Notes: a model not told the origin generated them from the sequence alone. A DNA stretch of 64,000 nt from Streptomyces tropicalis (GCF_029269835.1 NZ_JARJBB010000011.1:124001-188000); one strand, 5' to 3'. Shown: positions 32,855-43,201, numbered from the stretch's first letter. Made by a program: numbers and translations.

Positions 32855-33218
32855 AGAGCCTCGGCCTCCTTCCGGGTGATTCGGACCGCGCGGACCCGAA
32901 GGAGGACTGGGCAAAACAAACGCCCCGGCGCAGGCGCACGGGGCGGGCTCGACCGGGGCGCACGCGCTGAGACGCTCATGCTCCGGGAGCTCTTCCACTG
33001 ACACCTGCGCGGGTCGCCCACTTTTCAGCGGATCCTTCGGCCACCGCACTCCCTTGCGAGCGCACGGCAACGACCAGCGGTCTTTGGCTTCGGAGAGGAG
33101 ATTACGGGACCGGGACGCCGAAGGGCAAATCGGCCCCGGAGGGCCCGGAGCGGGGCCGGGACCGCGGCGCTCCGGGGGTGAGCCGCATGCTCCGGGAGGG
33201 TGTGGACGGCGCCGCTCC
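32855..33218 (-). promoter_or_regulatory. rplJ leader and spacer
   Basis: 364 bp without a gene. The part next to rplJ (32880-33050) contains several inverted repeats and is the expected site for L10 autoregulation. The remainder to the lipoprotein gene is G+C-rich and shows nothing recognisable. The promoter position could not be fixed by eye. Confidence 0.5.
32921..32945 (-). terminator. Possible attenuator in the rplJ leader
   Basis: Arms 32921-32927 and 32939-32945 form a 7-bp GC stem with an 11-nt loop. On the minus strand the stem is followed directly by TTTGTTTTG, the most terminator-like U-rich tract near any leader in the window. It lies about 65 nt upstream of the rplJ start codon. 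Confidence 0.5.
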
Positions 33219-34124
33219 TCAGGAGGCGGTGCCGCTCCCGCCCGGCAGGACGCCCTTCTTCGTCAGCAGCTCCTTGAAGTCCTCGGTGTCGCCCGCCGGG
33301 GGCCTGGCCACGGACGTCCGGACACCGTAGCCGGAGTAGTACGCGGTCTGACTCATCCCGCCCATGGCCATCTGCGCCGCGCAGGTCTGCTTGACCAGCA
33401 GGTCGTGGTCGTCGACCCAGATGTCGACGCGCTCCGAGCCGACGCCCGCCGCGGTGAGCTGCTTCCTCAGCCGGGCCAGCTGGTCCGCGGGCAGGTGGGA
33501 GCCGCGGGCGGCCAGGTCGGCCACGCGGACCGTGCCGCCGTAGTGCGTGGTGCGGGCGCCGCGCACCGTCTCCCGGCCGAGCCGGCGGACGTCCCCGGAG
33601 GCCAGCAGGAGCTTGACCGACTGGTTCGGGGTGCTGTTCTGCATCTGGTCCTGGAGGAACGCCCCGGAGCCGCCGCCGAGGCCGGCGAGGTCGGTGTACC
33701 CGTACCGGAGCCAGTGCCGGCCGCCGGTCCGCCGGGCGAACTGCTCGCCGAGGCGGGCGTAGTAGGCGTCGGGGAGGTAGCGCGCCTCCATCGAGGTACT
33801 GCCCAGCCGGCGCATGGTGTCGGCCATCGTGCCGCCGGTGTAGATGAGAGTGAGGGAGCCGGTGAGGCCGTGTCCCCAGGCCAGGGTTCCGCCCGCCTTC
33901 ATGGACATCATGGTGCCGAAGGTGGTGGTGAGCTCGACCCGGGCGGAGTCGGCCCGGTCGGTCGACCGCATGGCGGAGCGCAGGGCGGCCACGGGAACCG
34001 CGTGCGCCGCGCCGCCGGTGTCCCGGGCGGCGGAGGATCCCCCGGAGGTACAGGCGCTCGCACCCGTCAGCGCGGTCACCGCCGCCAGGCAGAGCGTCGT
34101 CCGGCGCACGGTCGTGCTCGTCAT
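33219..34124 (-). CDS. Secreted lipoprotein, LppX/LprG-like size, unknown function
   Basis: 301 aa from ATG 34124 (MTSTTVRRTTLCLAAVTALT); a GTG three codons upstream is an alternative. Signal peptide with a lipobox-like ASAC at C25, so the mature protein is probably lipid-anchored outside the membrane. The mature part has a repeated beta-strand pattern (DSARVELTTTFGTMMSMKAG; RVDIWVDDHDLLVKQ) resembling LolA-fold lipoproteins of actinobacteria. Found between rplJL and rplKA, a conserved place in Streptomyces. Ligand unknown. Confidence 0.85.
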   Translation of the reverse strand: MTSTTVRRTTLCLAAVTALTGASACTSGGSSAARDTGGAAHAVPVAALRSAMRSTDRADSARVELTTTFGTMMSMKAGGTLAWGHGLTGSLTLIYTGGTMADTMRRLGSTSMEARYLPDAYYARLGEQFARRTGGRHWLRYGYTDLAGLGGGSGAFLQDQMQNSTPNQSVKLLLASGDVRRLGRETVRGARTTHYGGTVRVADLAARGSHLPADQLARLRKQLTAAGVGSERVDIWVDDHDLLVKQTCAAQMAMGGMSQTAYYSGYGVRTSVARPPAGDTEDFKELLTKKGVLPGGSGTAS

Positions 34125-34219
34125 TCGTCCCACCCCTGTGCGATCGCTGTGATCAGCACGCTAGCGCAGGCCGCCCGCATTCGTACGGAAATTCGCATAC
34201 AAAGGGGTGCACAAAGGGA

Positions 34220-34255
34220 GACGGGCCCCGTACCTCGGAAGGTACGGGGCCCGTC
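34220..34255 (-). terminator. rplKA terminator
   Basis: Arms 34220-34235 and 34240-34255 form a perfect 16-bp stem with a CGGA loop, 26 nt after the rplA stop codon; CTCCCTTTGT follows on the minus strand. Confidence 0.8.
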
Positions 34256-34280
34256 GTCCGACTGGGGCGAGTCAGAGGAC

Positions 34281-35006
34281 TCAGACCGCGGCCGGGTCCT
34301 CCTCGGTGAGGAGGTTGCGGGTGCGGTTCGGGTCGACCTGGATGCCGGGGCCCATGGTGGTGCTCACGGCGGCCTTCTTGATGTAGCGACCCTTGGCGGC
34401 GGACGGCTTCAGACGGAGGATCTCCTCCAGCGCGGCGCCGTAGTTCTCCACCAGCTTGCTGTCGTCGAACGACGTCTTGCCGATGATGAAGTGCAGGTTC
34501 GAGTGCTTGTCGACGCGGAACTCGATCTTGCCGCCCTTGATCTCCGTGACCGCCTTGGCCACGTCCGGGGTCACGGTGCCGGTCTTGGGGTTCGGCATGA
34601 GACCACGGGGACCGAGCACGCGGCCGAGACGGCCGACCTTGCCCATGAGGTCCGGGGTGGCGACGACGGCGTCGAAGTCCAGGCGGCCCTTCGCGACCTC
34701 GTCGATCAGTTCGTCGGAGCCGACGATGTCGGCGCCGGCGGCCTCCGCGGCCGCAGCACGGTCACCGGTCGCGAAGACCAGGACCCGGGCGGTCTTGCCG
34801 GTGCCGTGCGGCAGGTTCACGGTGCCACGGACCATCTGGTCGGCCTTGCGCGGGTCGACACCCAGGCGGAAGGCGACCTCGACGGTGCCGTCGAACTTCG
34901 AGGTGGAGGTCTCCTTGGCGAGACGGACGGCCTCGAGCGGGGCGTACAGCTTCTCCCGGTCGATCTTGGCGTCCGCAGCGCGGAGAGCCTTGCTGCGCTT
35001 GCTCAC
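34281..35006 (-). CDS. rplA: 50S ribosomal protein L1
   Basis: 241 aa. L1 forms the mobile stalk near the E site and represses its own operon in other bacteria. LGRVLGPRGLMPNPKTGTVT and the C-terminal NLHFIIGKTSFDDSKLVEN are diagnostic. Follows rplK after 94 nt. Confidence 0.98.
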   Translation of the reverse strand: MSKRSKALRAADAKIDREKLYAPLEAVRLAKETSTSKFDGTVEVAFRLGVDPRKADQMVRGTVNLPHGTGKTARVLVFATGDRAAAAEAAGADIVGSDELIDEVAKGRLDFDAVVATPDLMGKVGRLGRVLGPRGLMPNPKTGTVTPDVAKAVTEIKGGKIEFRVDKHSNLHFIIGKTSFDDSKLVENYGAALEEILRLKPSAAKGRYIKKAAVSTTMGPGIQVDPNRTRNLLTEEDPAAV

Positions 35007-35100
35007 AACTGCTCCTGTGTGTTCCGAAAGGAGTCGTGGTGTACGGGCCGAGCAGGCCCTGCCACGTGCGGCCGAGGCCGCGATTCTACGAAGGTGGGGG

Positions 35101-35535
35101 TCAGCCCTCGACGGTGACGCCCATGGACCGGGCGGTGCCCGCGATGATCTTCGCGGCGGCGTCCAGGTCGTTGGCGTTCAGGTCGGGCATCTTGGTCTCG
35201 GCGATCTCGCGGACCTGCGCCTGGGTGATCTTGGCGACCTTGGTCTTGTGCGGCTCGCCGGAGCCCTTCTCGACACCCGCGGCCTTGAGGATCATCTTGG
35301 CGGCCGGCGGGGTCTTGGTGATGAAGGTGAAGGAGCGGTCCTCGTAGACCGTGATCTCCACCGGGATGACCCAACCGCGCTGCGACTCGGTCGCGGCGTT
35401 GTAGGCCTTGCAGAACTCCATGATGTTGACGCCGTGCTGACCCAGCGCCGGGCCGACCGGCGGAGCCGGGTTGGCGGCACCGGCCTGGATCTGGAGCTTG
35501 ATGAGCCCCGTGACCTTCTTCTTCTTGGGAGGCAT
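35101..35535 (-). CDS. rplK: 50S ribosomal protein L11
   Basis: 144 aa, start MPPKKKKVTGLIKLQIQAGA at 35535. The thiostrepton/stringent-response N-terminal domain (PPVGPALGQHGVNIMEFCKA) is intact, which in Streptomyces is needed for RelA activation and ppGpp synthesis. First gene of the rplKA pair. Confidence 0.98.
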   Translation of the reverse strand: MPPKKKKVTGLIKLQIQAGAANPAPPVGPALGQHGVNIMEFCKAYNAATESQRGWVIPVEITVYEDRSFTFITKTPPAAKMILKAAGVEKGSGEPHKTKVAKITQAQVREIAETKMPDLNANDLDAAAKIIAGTARSMGVTVEG

Positions 35536-35645
35536 TTCTCTCTCCGGGTCCTTAGTGAGAGTTTCCGCCACCATCCTCAGGCATGATCGTCCGGATCATC
35601 CGGATGGAGGCATACCGCACAACGATAACGGGTATGGTTGCGCGG

Positions 35646-35689
35646 CCAAAAACCGACAGGTCAGACCGGCTGTGCAGCCGGTCCGACCT
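35646..35689 (-). terminator. Rho-independent terminator between nusG and rplK
   Basis: Arms 35658-35672 and 35675-35689 pair over 15 bases with one mismatch. On the minus strand GTCGGTTTTTGG follows, giving a T5 tract. It begins 29 nt after the nusG stop and separates secE-nusG from rplKA. Confidence 0.7.
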
Positions 35690-35717
35690 GGTCGGAAGCG
35701 TGCGGTCCGAAAGGACG

Positions 35718-36629
35718 TCAGTTCTTCTGGATCTGGTCGAAGGAGAGCTCGACCGGCGTCTCGCGGCCGAAGATCTCCACCAGGCCCTTGACCTTCTTCG
35801 AGTCGGGGTTGATCTCGTTGATGGTCGCCTGCAGCGTGGCGAACGGGCCGTCGGTGACGGTGACCGAGTCGCCGACCTCGAAGTCCAGCACCTGGACCTC
35901 GACCTTGCGCTGCGGGGCCGGCTTGCCCTCGGCCTCGGCGGCCTCGCGGGCGGCCTTCTCCTCCGCCTCCGGGGCGAGCATCTTGACGATCTCGTCCAGG
36001 GAGAGCGGGTACGGGTCGTAGGCGTTGCCGACGAAGCCGGTGACACCCGGGGTGTTGCGGACGACGCCCCAGGACTCGTTCGTCAGGTCCATGCGGACGA
36101 GGACGTAACCGGGCAGCTTGTTCTGCCGGACGGTCTTGCGCTCGCCGTTCTTGATCTGGACGATCTCTTCCTCGGGGACCTCGGCCTGGTAGATGAAGTC
36201 CTCGACGTTCAGCGAGACGGCGCGCTGCTCCAGGTTGGCCTTCACGCGCTTCTCGTAGCCCGCGTAGGTGTGGATGACGTACCACTCGCCGGGCAGCGTG
36301 CGCAGTTCCTGGCGGAGCTTCTCGATCGGGTCGAGCTCCTCCTCCGCCTCCGCCTCGGCCTCCGCCTCGGCCTCGGCAGCCTCGCCCTCGGCGGACTCGC
36401 CGGTCTCGCCCTCGACGGACTCGCCGGTCTCGTCCTCGGCGGACTCCGCGGTTCCGCTCTCGTCCTCGACGTGGAGAGCGGCCTCCTCTGCGGGCTCGCC
36501 CGCCGCGGCCTCGGCAGCCTCGGCCCGGTCGCCCTCGTCCGCGCCCTCGACGATCTCGAGCTCGTCGTCCGCGGACTCGACGGCCTCCGCGCGAGGCTCC
36601 ATGGCGTCGTTCACGTTCGGGTCAGACAC
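35718..36629 (-). CDS. nusG: Transcription termination/antitermination factor NusG
   Basis: 303 aa, GTG start at 36629. Residues 1-~105 are an acidic low-complexity extension (GESVEGETGESAEGE; AEAEAEAEAEEELDP), much longer than in E. coli. The NGN domain follows (WYVIHTYAGYEKRVKANLEQ; LPGYVLVRMDL; NTPGVTGFVG), then a linker and the KOW domain (VGDSVTVTDGPFATLQATIN). NusG links RNA polymerase with Rho or with ribosomal S10. It is 80 nt downstream of secE. Confidence 0.98.
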   Translation of the reverse strand: MSDPNVNDAMEPRAEAVESADDELEIVEGADEGDRAEAAEAAAGEPAEEAALHVEDESGTAESAEDETGESVEGETGESAEGEAAEAEAEAEAEAEEELDPIEKLRQELRTLPGEWYVIHTYAGYEKRVKANLEQRAVSLNVEDFIYQAEVPEEEIVQIKNGERKTVRQNKLPGYVLVRMDLTNESWGVVRNTPGVTGFVGNAYDPYPLSLDEIVKMLAPEAEEKAAREAAEAEGKPAPQRKVEVQVLDFEVGDSVTVTDGPFATLQATINEINPDSKKVKGLVEIFGRETPVELSFDQIQKN

Positions 36630-36709
36630 GGTGGCTGCTTCTTCCTGGATACAGAGGGGTGGAACATGCGAAAGGGGCGCCGGATGCCTCGGCGCCCTTC
36701 GCTCTTGAC

Positions 36710-36994
36710 TCAGCCGAAGACGTACTTGGCCGCGTGGTTGAGTCCATAGTCAATCACGGTCACCAGGGCGATCATGACGGCGACGAAGAAGATCACCACG
36801 GTCGTGTACGACGTGAGCTGGTTGCGGGTCGGCCAGACGACCTTGCGGAGCTCCGCGATGATCTGGCGGTAGAAGAGGGCAAGGCGCTTCAGCGGGCCCT
36901 TCTTGGCCCGCTTGCCACCCTTGCGGGACTTCTTGGACTCCTGCAGCTCATCCTGGGCATCAGGCGTGTCGATGGAGCCCACGGCGTCCGTCAT
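36710..36994 (-). CDS. secE: Preprotein translocase subunit SecE
   Basis: 94 aa, start MTDAVGSIDTPDAQDELQES at 36994. Basic cytoplasmic segment (SRKGGKRAKKGPLKRL), the amphipathic helix YRQIIAELRKVVWPTRNQL and one transmembrane helix (VVIFFVAVMIALVTVIDYGL). Stabilises SecY. Located just downstream of tRNA-Trp, as in other actinobacteria. Confidence 0.98.
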   Translation of the reverse strand: MTDAVGSIDTPDAQDELQESKKSRKGGKRAKKGPLKRLALFYRQIIAELRKVVWPTRNQLTSYTTVVIFFVAVMIALVTVIDYGLNHAAKYVFG

Positions 36995-37103
36995 TCCGTC
37001 CTCACCTGATTCCGGGTCGTGGCCGTGCCGCGCCCGGTCGGAGCCGCACGGCGGTGCATTGCTGTACGTACACGCGCACACATCCTGGCGACGATGTGTG
37101 TAG

Positions 37104-37176
37104 CAGGGCCGGAGGGACTTGAACCCCCAACCGCTGGTTTTGGAGACCAGTGCTCTACCAATTGAGCTACGACCCT
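37104..37176 (-). tRNA. trpT: tRNA-Trp (anticodon CCA)
   Basis: 73 nt including a G discriminator; the acceptor stem has 7 pairs (one G-U), the anticodon loop CTCCAAA gives CCA, and the T loop is GTTCAAG. No CCA is encoded. About 110 nt upstream of secE and probably co-transcribed with it. Confidence 0.95.
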
Positions 37177-37435
37177 TTGTGTGTCCCCAACGTACCGCAT
37201 CCGACCGGATGCTCGGTGTGCATCGGTCGTGCGCGGCCGCTGAAGGCCAACGAGGTGAGAGTGTACGTGCTCAGGCGCCGGGCGTCGAACAGAAAGCGCC
37301 CGTCGGGGCACTGTCGCGGGAAGATCGCCCAGGCGGGGCCGCGGATCCGGACGGTTGTTCTGTCCTTCGACCCGATCTGTTCAGTCTGTGAAACCCGTGT
37401 GCCGGGGGTCTTTCCGGTCTGGAACGATGGACTCC

Positions 37436-38662
<1,227 letters not shown>

Positions 38663-38679
38663 CGTCCGCGCCCCCCACG

Positions 38680-38710
38680 AGGCCCGGTGAGCGACCCGCT
38701 CGCCGGGCCT
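38680..38710 (+). terminator. Terminator after aspC
   Basis: Arms 38680-38693 and 38697-38710 pair over 14 bases (one G-U) around a 3-nt loop, 18 nt after the stop codon. Confidence 0.7.
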
Positions 38711-38786
38711 CGGTCGTTCGTGCGAGCAAGGCCACGAACGGTGAAACGACTACCGGGACCGCCGTGCCGTACGGCAAGATCCTGGG

Positions 38787-39827
38787 ATGGAGCGTGTACG
38801 TGATGTCTCTGAGCTGCCGAAGGCCCATCTGCACCTGCACTTCACCGGGTCGATGCGGCCCACCACCCTGCTGGAACTGGCCGACAAGTACGGTGTGCGG
38901 CTGCCCGAGGCGCTGACGGAGGCGCTGGTCAGCGGGGAGCCGCCGCGGCTGCGCGCGACGGACGAGCGGGGCTGGTTCCGCTTCCAGCGGCTGTACGACG
39001 CGGCCCGCTCGTGCCTGCGGGAGCCGGACGACATCCGCCGGCTGGTGCGGGAGGCCGCCGAGGAGGACGTCAGGGACGGCTCGGGCTGGCTGGAGATCCA
39101 GGTCGACCCGACCTCGTACGCGCCGCGGCTGGGCGGGCTGATCCCCGCACTGGAGATCATCCTGGACGCGGTGGACAGCGCCGCCCGCGAGACCGGGCTC
39201 GGGATGCGGGTGGTGGTGGCCGCGAACCGGATGAAGCACCCCCTGGACGCCCGCACGCTGGCCCGGCTGGCCGTGCGCTACGCGGACCGTGGGATCGTCG
39301 GCTTCGGCCTCTCCAACGACGAACGCCGTGGCATGGCAAGGGACTTCGACCGGGCCTTCGCCATCGCCCGGGACGGCGGGCTGCTCTCGGCGCCGCACGG
39401 CGGGGAGCTGACCGGCCCGTCGTCGGTGCGGGACTGCCTGGACGACCTGCACGCCCACCGGGTGGGCCACGGGGTGCGCGCCGCGGAGGACCCGCGGCTG
39501 CTCGCCCGGCTCGCCGAGCGGGGCGTGACCTGCGAGGTGTGCCCGGCCTCGAACGTGGCGCTGGGCGTCTACGAGAAGCCCGAGGACGTGCCGCTGCGCA
39601 CCCTCTTCGACGCGGGCGTCCCGATGGCCCTCGGCGCCGACGACCCGCTGCTCTTCGGGTCCCGGCTGGCGGCCCAGTACGCCATCGCCCGCCGGCACCA
39701 CGGCTTCGGCGACGAGCAGCTGGCGGAGCTGGCCCGGCAGTCGATCCGCGCGTCGGCGGCGCCGGAGGACATGCGGGTGAAGCTGCTGTCGGGCGTGGAC
39801 GACTGGCTGGCCGCTCCGGTCGGCTGA
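38787..39827 (+). CDS. Adenosine deaminase family protein
   Basis: 346 aa zinc-dependent deaminase fold. Metal ligands H16 and H18 (HLHLHFTGS), the catalytic glutamate in APHGGE (usually HAGE), the HRVGHGVRA histidine and the ADDPLLFG aspartates are all in place, so the enzyme should be active. Adenosine or a modified adenine nucleoside (for example aminofutalosine) are possible substrates. The usual TDDP reads ADDP here. It lies alone between two terminator-like regions and may belong to purine salvage. Confidence 0.88.
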   Translation: MERVRDVSELPKAHLHLHFTGSMRPTTLLELADKYGVRLPEALTEALVSGEPPRLRATDERGWFRFQRLYDAARSCLREPDDIRRLVREAAEEDVRDGSGWLEIQVDPTSYAPRLGGLIPALEIILDAVDSAARETGLGMRVVVAANRMKHPLDARTLARLAVRYADRGIVGFGLSNDERRGMARDFDRAFAIARDGGLLSAPHGGELTGPSSVRDCLDDLHAHRVGHGVRAAEDPRLLARLAERGVTCEVCPASNVALGVYEKPEDVPLRTLFDAGVPMALGADDPLLFGSRLAAQYAIARRHHGFGDEQLAELARQSIRASAAPEDMRVKLLSGVDDWLAAPVG

Positions 39828-39907
39828 GCCCCGGCGCGCCGGCCTCCGCGTCGGGCGGTCGGGTGCCTGGGTGATTGATCAGGGGCCGACGAGGTACGGG
39901 TGTCTCC

Positions 39908-40540
39908 ATGAACCTCACCGTTTTCGGCGCCACCGGCGGCATCGGCCAGGAGATCGTTCGGCAGGCCCTCGCGGCCGGGCACCGGGTGACGGCGGTCGTC
40001 CGCGATCCGACGCGGCTTCCGGTGACGGGCGCCGCCCTGGACGTGGTCAGCGCCGACTTCTCGGATCCGGAGGCGCTGCGCCCGGCGGTGGCGGGACGGG
40101 ACGCGGTGCTGTCCGGGCTGGGTGCGCGCTCCCGCAAGGACGCGGGCGTGGCGACACGGCTGACCCGCTCGGTGCTGACGGCGATGGAGGCGGAGGGGGT
40201 GCGGCGGCTGCTGGTGGTCAGCGCGGGCCCCGTCGGGCCCGCGCCGGAGGGCGACGGCCTCCTGGACCGCGCCGCGCGCGGCCTGGTCTCCGCGATCCTG
40301 AAGGACGTCTACGCCGACCTGCGCACGATGGAGGCCGAGGTGTCCCGCAGCGCCACGGAGTGGACGGTGGTCCGCCCGCCGCGTCTGCTGGACGGGCCGC
40401 TCAGCGGCTCGTACCGCACGGTGGTGGGCGGCTTCCCCCGCGGGGGCCGCTTCATCGTCCGCGCCGACGTGGCGCACGCCATGCTCGCGATGGTCGAGGA
40501 CCCGGAGACGGTGCGGCAGGGGGTGGGGGTGGCCCGCTGA
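39908..40540 (+). CDS. NAD(P)-binding, NmrA/SDR-type protein
   Basis: 210 aa, start MNLTVFGATGGIGQEIVRQA at 39908. The Rossmann motif GATGGIGQ, the VVSAG strand and the absence of the Tyr-x-x-x-Lys pair indicate an atypical short-chain dehydrogenase/NAD(P)H-sensor (NAD(P)H-binding domain 10) type. Substrate unknown. Convergent with murB. Confidence 0.85.
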   Translation: MNLTVFGATGGIGQEIVRQALAAGHRVTAVVRDPTRLPVTGAALDVVSADFSDPEALRPAVAGRDAVLSGLGARSRKDAGVATRLTRSVLTAMEAEGVRRLLVVSAGPVGPAPEGDGLLDRAARGLVSAILKDVYADLRTMEAEVSRSATEWTVVRPPRLLDGPLSGSYRTVVGGFPRGGRFIVRADVAHAMLAMVEDPETVRQGVGVAR

Positions 40541-40571
40541 GGGTCGCCCCGCTGATCCCCGGCGGGCCACC
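40528..40571. terminator. Bidirectional terminator between convergent genes
   Basis: Arms 40528-40537 and 40562-40571 form a perfect 10-bp stem with a 24-nt loop, overlapping the end of the NmrA-like gene and facing murB. It could serve both transcripts. Confidence 0.45.
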
Positions 40572-40600
40572 GGCGGTGCCGGACCGGGCGGCCGGGGGGG

Positions 40601-41656
40601 TCAGAGGGCGGTGCCCACCATCACCGGCTCGTTGACCAGCGTGACGCCGAAGGCGTCGCGGACCCCGGCCACCACCTCGCGGGCCAGCGCGAGCAGGTCC
40701 TCGGTGGTGGCGCCGCCGCGGTTGGTGAGTGCGAGCGTGTGCTTGGTGGAGATGCGGGCCGCGCCGGTGCCGTACCCCTTGGTGAAGCCCGCCTTGTCGA
40801 TCAGCCAGGCCGCGGAGGTCTTGGTGCGGCCGTCCCCCGCCGGGTACGCGGGCGGCTCGGCGCCCTCCCCCAGCCGCTCCCGCACCCGCGCGCGGAAGGC
40901 GGTGAACTCCGCGTCCGTGAGGATCGGGTTGGTGAAGAAGGATCCGGCCGACCACGTGTCGTGGTCCTCGGGGTCCAGGACCATGCCCTTGCCGGCGCGC
41001 AGCTTGAGCACGGTGTCGCGGGCGGATTCGAGCGGCACCCGGTCGCCGGCCTCCACGCCGAGCGCGCGGGCCGTCTCGGCGTACTTGAGGGGTGCGGACA
41101 GGCCGCCTGCGTCCTCCAGCAGGAAGCGGACCCGCAGCACGACGTACCGGTCGGGGTCGGCCTTGAAGCGGCTGTGCCGGTAGGAGAAGCCGCAGTCCTC
41201 GGCGGGCAGGGTCACCGTCCCGCCCGTCCGGCGGTCGTACGCGACGACCTCCGTGATCGTCGAGGAGACCTCCTGGCCGTACGCCCCCACGTTCTGGATG
41301 GGGGTGGCGCCGGCGGAGCCCGGGATGCCGGACAGGCACTCGATGCCGGCGAGTCCGGCCTCGACGGTGCGGGCGACGGCGTCGGTCCACACCTCGCCGG
41401 CGGCCAGCTCCAGCGTCGTGCCGGACAGCTCGAAGCCGGAGGTGGCGATCCGCAGGGCGGTGCCGTCGAAGCCCTTGTCGCCGACGACCAGGTTGGACCC
41501 GCCGCCGACGATCAGCAGCGGCACTCCGGCCGCGTCGGCCTCGCGGACGGCGTCGACCACCTCGGCGTCGGTCGTCGCGGTGATCAGCCGGGTGGCGGGG
41601 CCGCCGAGCCGGAAGGTGGTCAGGGGAGCCAGGGGCGCGTCGTGGAGTTCCTGCAC
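40601..41656 (-). CDS. murB: UDP-N-acetylenolpyruvoylglucosamine reductase
   Basis: 351 aa from GTG 41656 (QELHDAPLAPLTTFRLGGPA). FAD/NADPH enzyme that makes UDP-MurNAc, the second committed step of peptidoglycan synthesis. FAD-binding VGGGSNLVVGDKGF and SGIPGSAGATPIQNVGAYGQ, catalytic serine in GSFFTNPIL and glutamate in VNEPVMVG are present. Longer upstream frames are shadows of the transporter gene. Followed by convergent genes. Confidence 0.96.
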   Translation of the reverse strand: MQELHDAPLAPLTTFRLGGPATRLITATTDAEVVDAVREADAAGVPLLIVGGGSNLVVGDKGFDGTALRIATSGFELSGTTLELAAGEVWTDAVARTVEAGLAGIECLSGIPGSAGATPIQNVGAYGQEVSSTITEVVAYDRRTGGTVTLPAEDCGFSYRHSRFKADPDRYVVLRVRFLLEDAGGLSAPLKYAETARALGVEAGDRVPLESARDTVLKLRAGKGMVLDPEDHDTWSAGSFFTNPILTDAEFTAFRARVRERLGEGAEPPAYPAGDGRTKTSAAWLIDKAGFTKGYGTGAARISTKHTLALTNRGGATTEDLLALAREVVAGVRDAFGVTLVNEPVMVGTAL

Positions 41657-41712
41657 GCGCCCAAGACTACGAGACGCCGCCGACAGCCCCCGCTCCCCCG
41701 CCGCCGACGTGC

Positions 41713-43170
41713 TCAGCGGACCGCGGGCTCCGGGGCCGCGGCGGGTTCGGCGGCGTCCACGAGCCGGAGGGCGTGCCGGCGGCCCGGTATCAGGAGCGCC
41801 GCGATCCCGGCGACGGCGACCACGGCGGAGCCGACCACGAGGGCGGGCCGCAGTCCGTCGACGAAGGCCTGGGCGCTCCCGTAGCCGCCCCGGGCGGTGA
41901 AGATCGACGACATGACCGCGATGCCGAGGGCGCCGCCCACCTCGCGCAGCGCGTTGTTGGCTCCGGAGGCGATGCCCTGCTCGGCGGGGCGGACGCTGGA
42001 CATGACCAGGTGGGAGGCGGGCGCGAAGAACAGGGCCATGCCGATCCCGCTGATGATCAGTGCGGGCAGCTGGGCGGTGTAGGAGACGTCGGCGGACACC
42101 ACGGAGGCCATGTAGCCGAGTCCCGCGGCCTGGAGGAACAGGCCGGCCGCGACGACGGGCCGGCCGCCGATCCGGTCGGAGAGGATCCCGGCGACGGGCG
42201 CCACGAGCATCGGCATGCCGGTCCAGGGCAGCATCCTGAGGCCCGCCTCGGTGGGCGAGTAGCCGAGCACGCCCTGCATGTACTGGCTGAGCAGGAAGAT
42301 CGACCCGAACATCCCGAGGAACATCAGCAGGCTCGCCGCGTTGATGCCGGAGAAGGCGCGGGAGCGGAACAGCCGCATCGGCAGCATCGGGTTCCGGGCG
42401 CGCGCGCCGTGCAGGACGAACGCCGCGAGCAGGGCGCCGCCCGCGGTCAGGCCGGTGAGCACGACGGTGTCGGTCCAGCCGTCGGCCGGGCCGCGGACCA
42501 GGCCGTAGACGATGCCGAAGAGGCCACCGCTGGCGAGCACGGTGCCCGGGACGTCCAGGGGCGCGCCGGTGCCGTGGGACTCGGCCAGACGCAGGCGGGC
42601 GAGCGGCAGCAGGGCCAGGCCGAGCGGCACGTTGAGCCAGAAGATCCAGTGCCAGGAGACGTGTTCGGTGAGGCTGCCCCCGATGAGGGGTCCGGAGGCG
42701 ACCGCGAGGCCGTTGACCGCGCCCCAGATGCCGTACGCCATTCCGCGCCGGTGCGCGGGCACGGCCGCGGTGAGCAGGGTCAGCGTCAGCGGCATCATGA
42801 CGGCCGCGCCGACGCCCTGCACCGCGCGGGCGGCGATGAGGGAGTCGATGCCGGGGGCCACGGCCGCGGCGGCGGAGGCGCCGGTGAACACGGCGAGTCC
42901 CGCGAGGAAGAGCCGGCGGCGGCCGAACCGGTCGCCCAGCGCCGCACCGAACATGAGCAGTACGGCGAAGGTGAGCGTGTAGGCGCTGACGGTCCATTCC
43001 AGGTCGTCCAGCGCCCCGCCGAGATCCCGGCGGATGGAGGGCAGGGCGGTGGTGACGACGAGGTTGTCCAGGGCCGCCATGAATCCGGCGACGCTGGTGA
43101 GGGCGAGGGCCCACACGGCCCGCCCCCGTCCTCCGTACGGTGCCGCTGTCGCTTCGGTGTGTCGGGACAT
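41713..43170 (-). CDS. Drug efflux transporter, MFS DHA2 (EmrB/QacA) type
   Basis: 485 aa with about 14 hydrophobic segments. Motif A (GAALGDRFGRRRLFLAG), motif D1-like TSVAGFMAALDNLVVTTALP and the motif C-like NGLAVASGPLIGGSL are typical of proton-driven 14-helix exporters. It lies 118 bp downstream of a TetR regulator, with an operator-like repeat in the spacer, so it is probably induced by its substrate through that regulator. Substrate unknown. Confidence 0.92.
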   Translation of the reverse strand: MSRHTEATAAPYGGRGRAVWALALTSVAGFMAALDNLVVTTALPSIRRDLGGALDDLEWTVSAYTLTFAVLLMFGAALGDRFGRRRLFLAGLAVFTGASAAAAVAPGIDSLIAARAVQGVGAAVMMPLTLTLLTAAVPAHRRGMAYGIWGAVNGLAVASGPLIGGSLTEHVSWHWIFWLNVPLGLALLPLARLRLAESHGTGAPLDVPGTVLASGGLFGIVYGLVRGPADGWTDTVVLTGLTAGGALLAAFVLHGARARNPMLPMRLFRSRAFSGINAASLLMFLGMFGSIFLLSQYMQGVLGYSPTEAGLRMLPWTGMPMLVAPVAGILSDRIGGRPVVAAGLFLQAAGLGYMASVVSADVSYTAQLPALIISGIGMALFFAPASHLVMSSVRPAEQGIASGANNALREVGGALGIAVMSSIFTARGGYGSAQAFVDGLRPALVVGSAVVAVAGIAALLIPGRRHALRLVDAAEPAAAPEPAVR

Positions 43171-43201
43171 CGCTTCCCCCAGTCACTCTTCCGTGTCGAG
43201 A

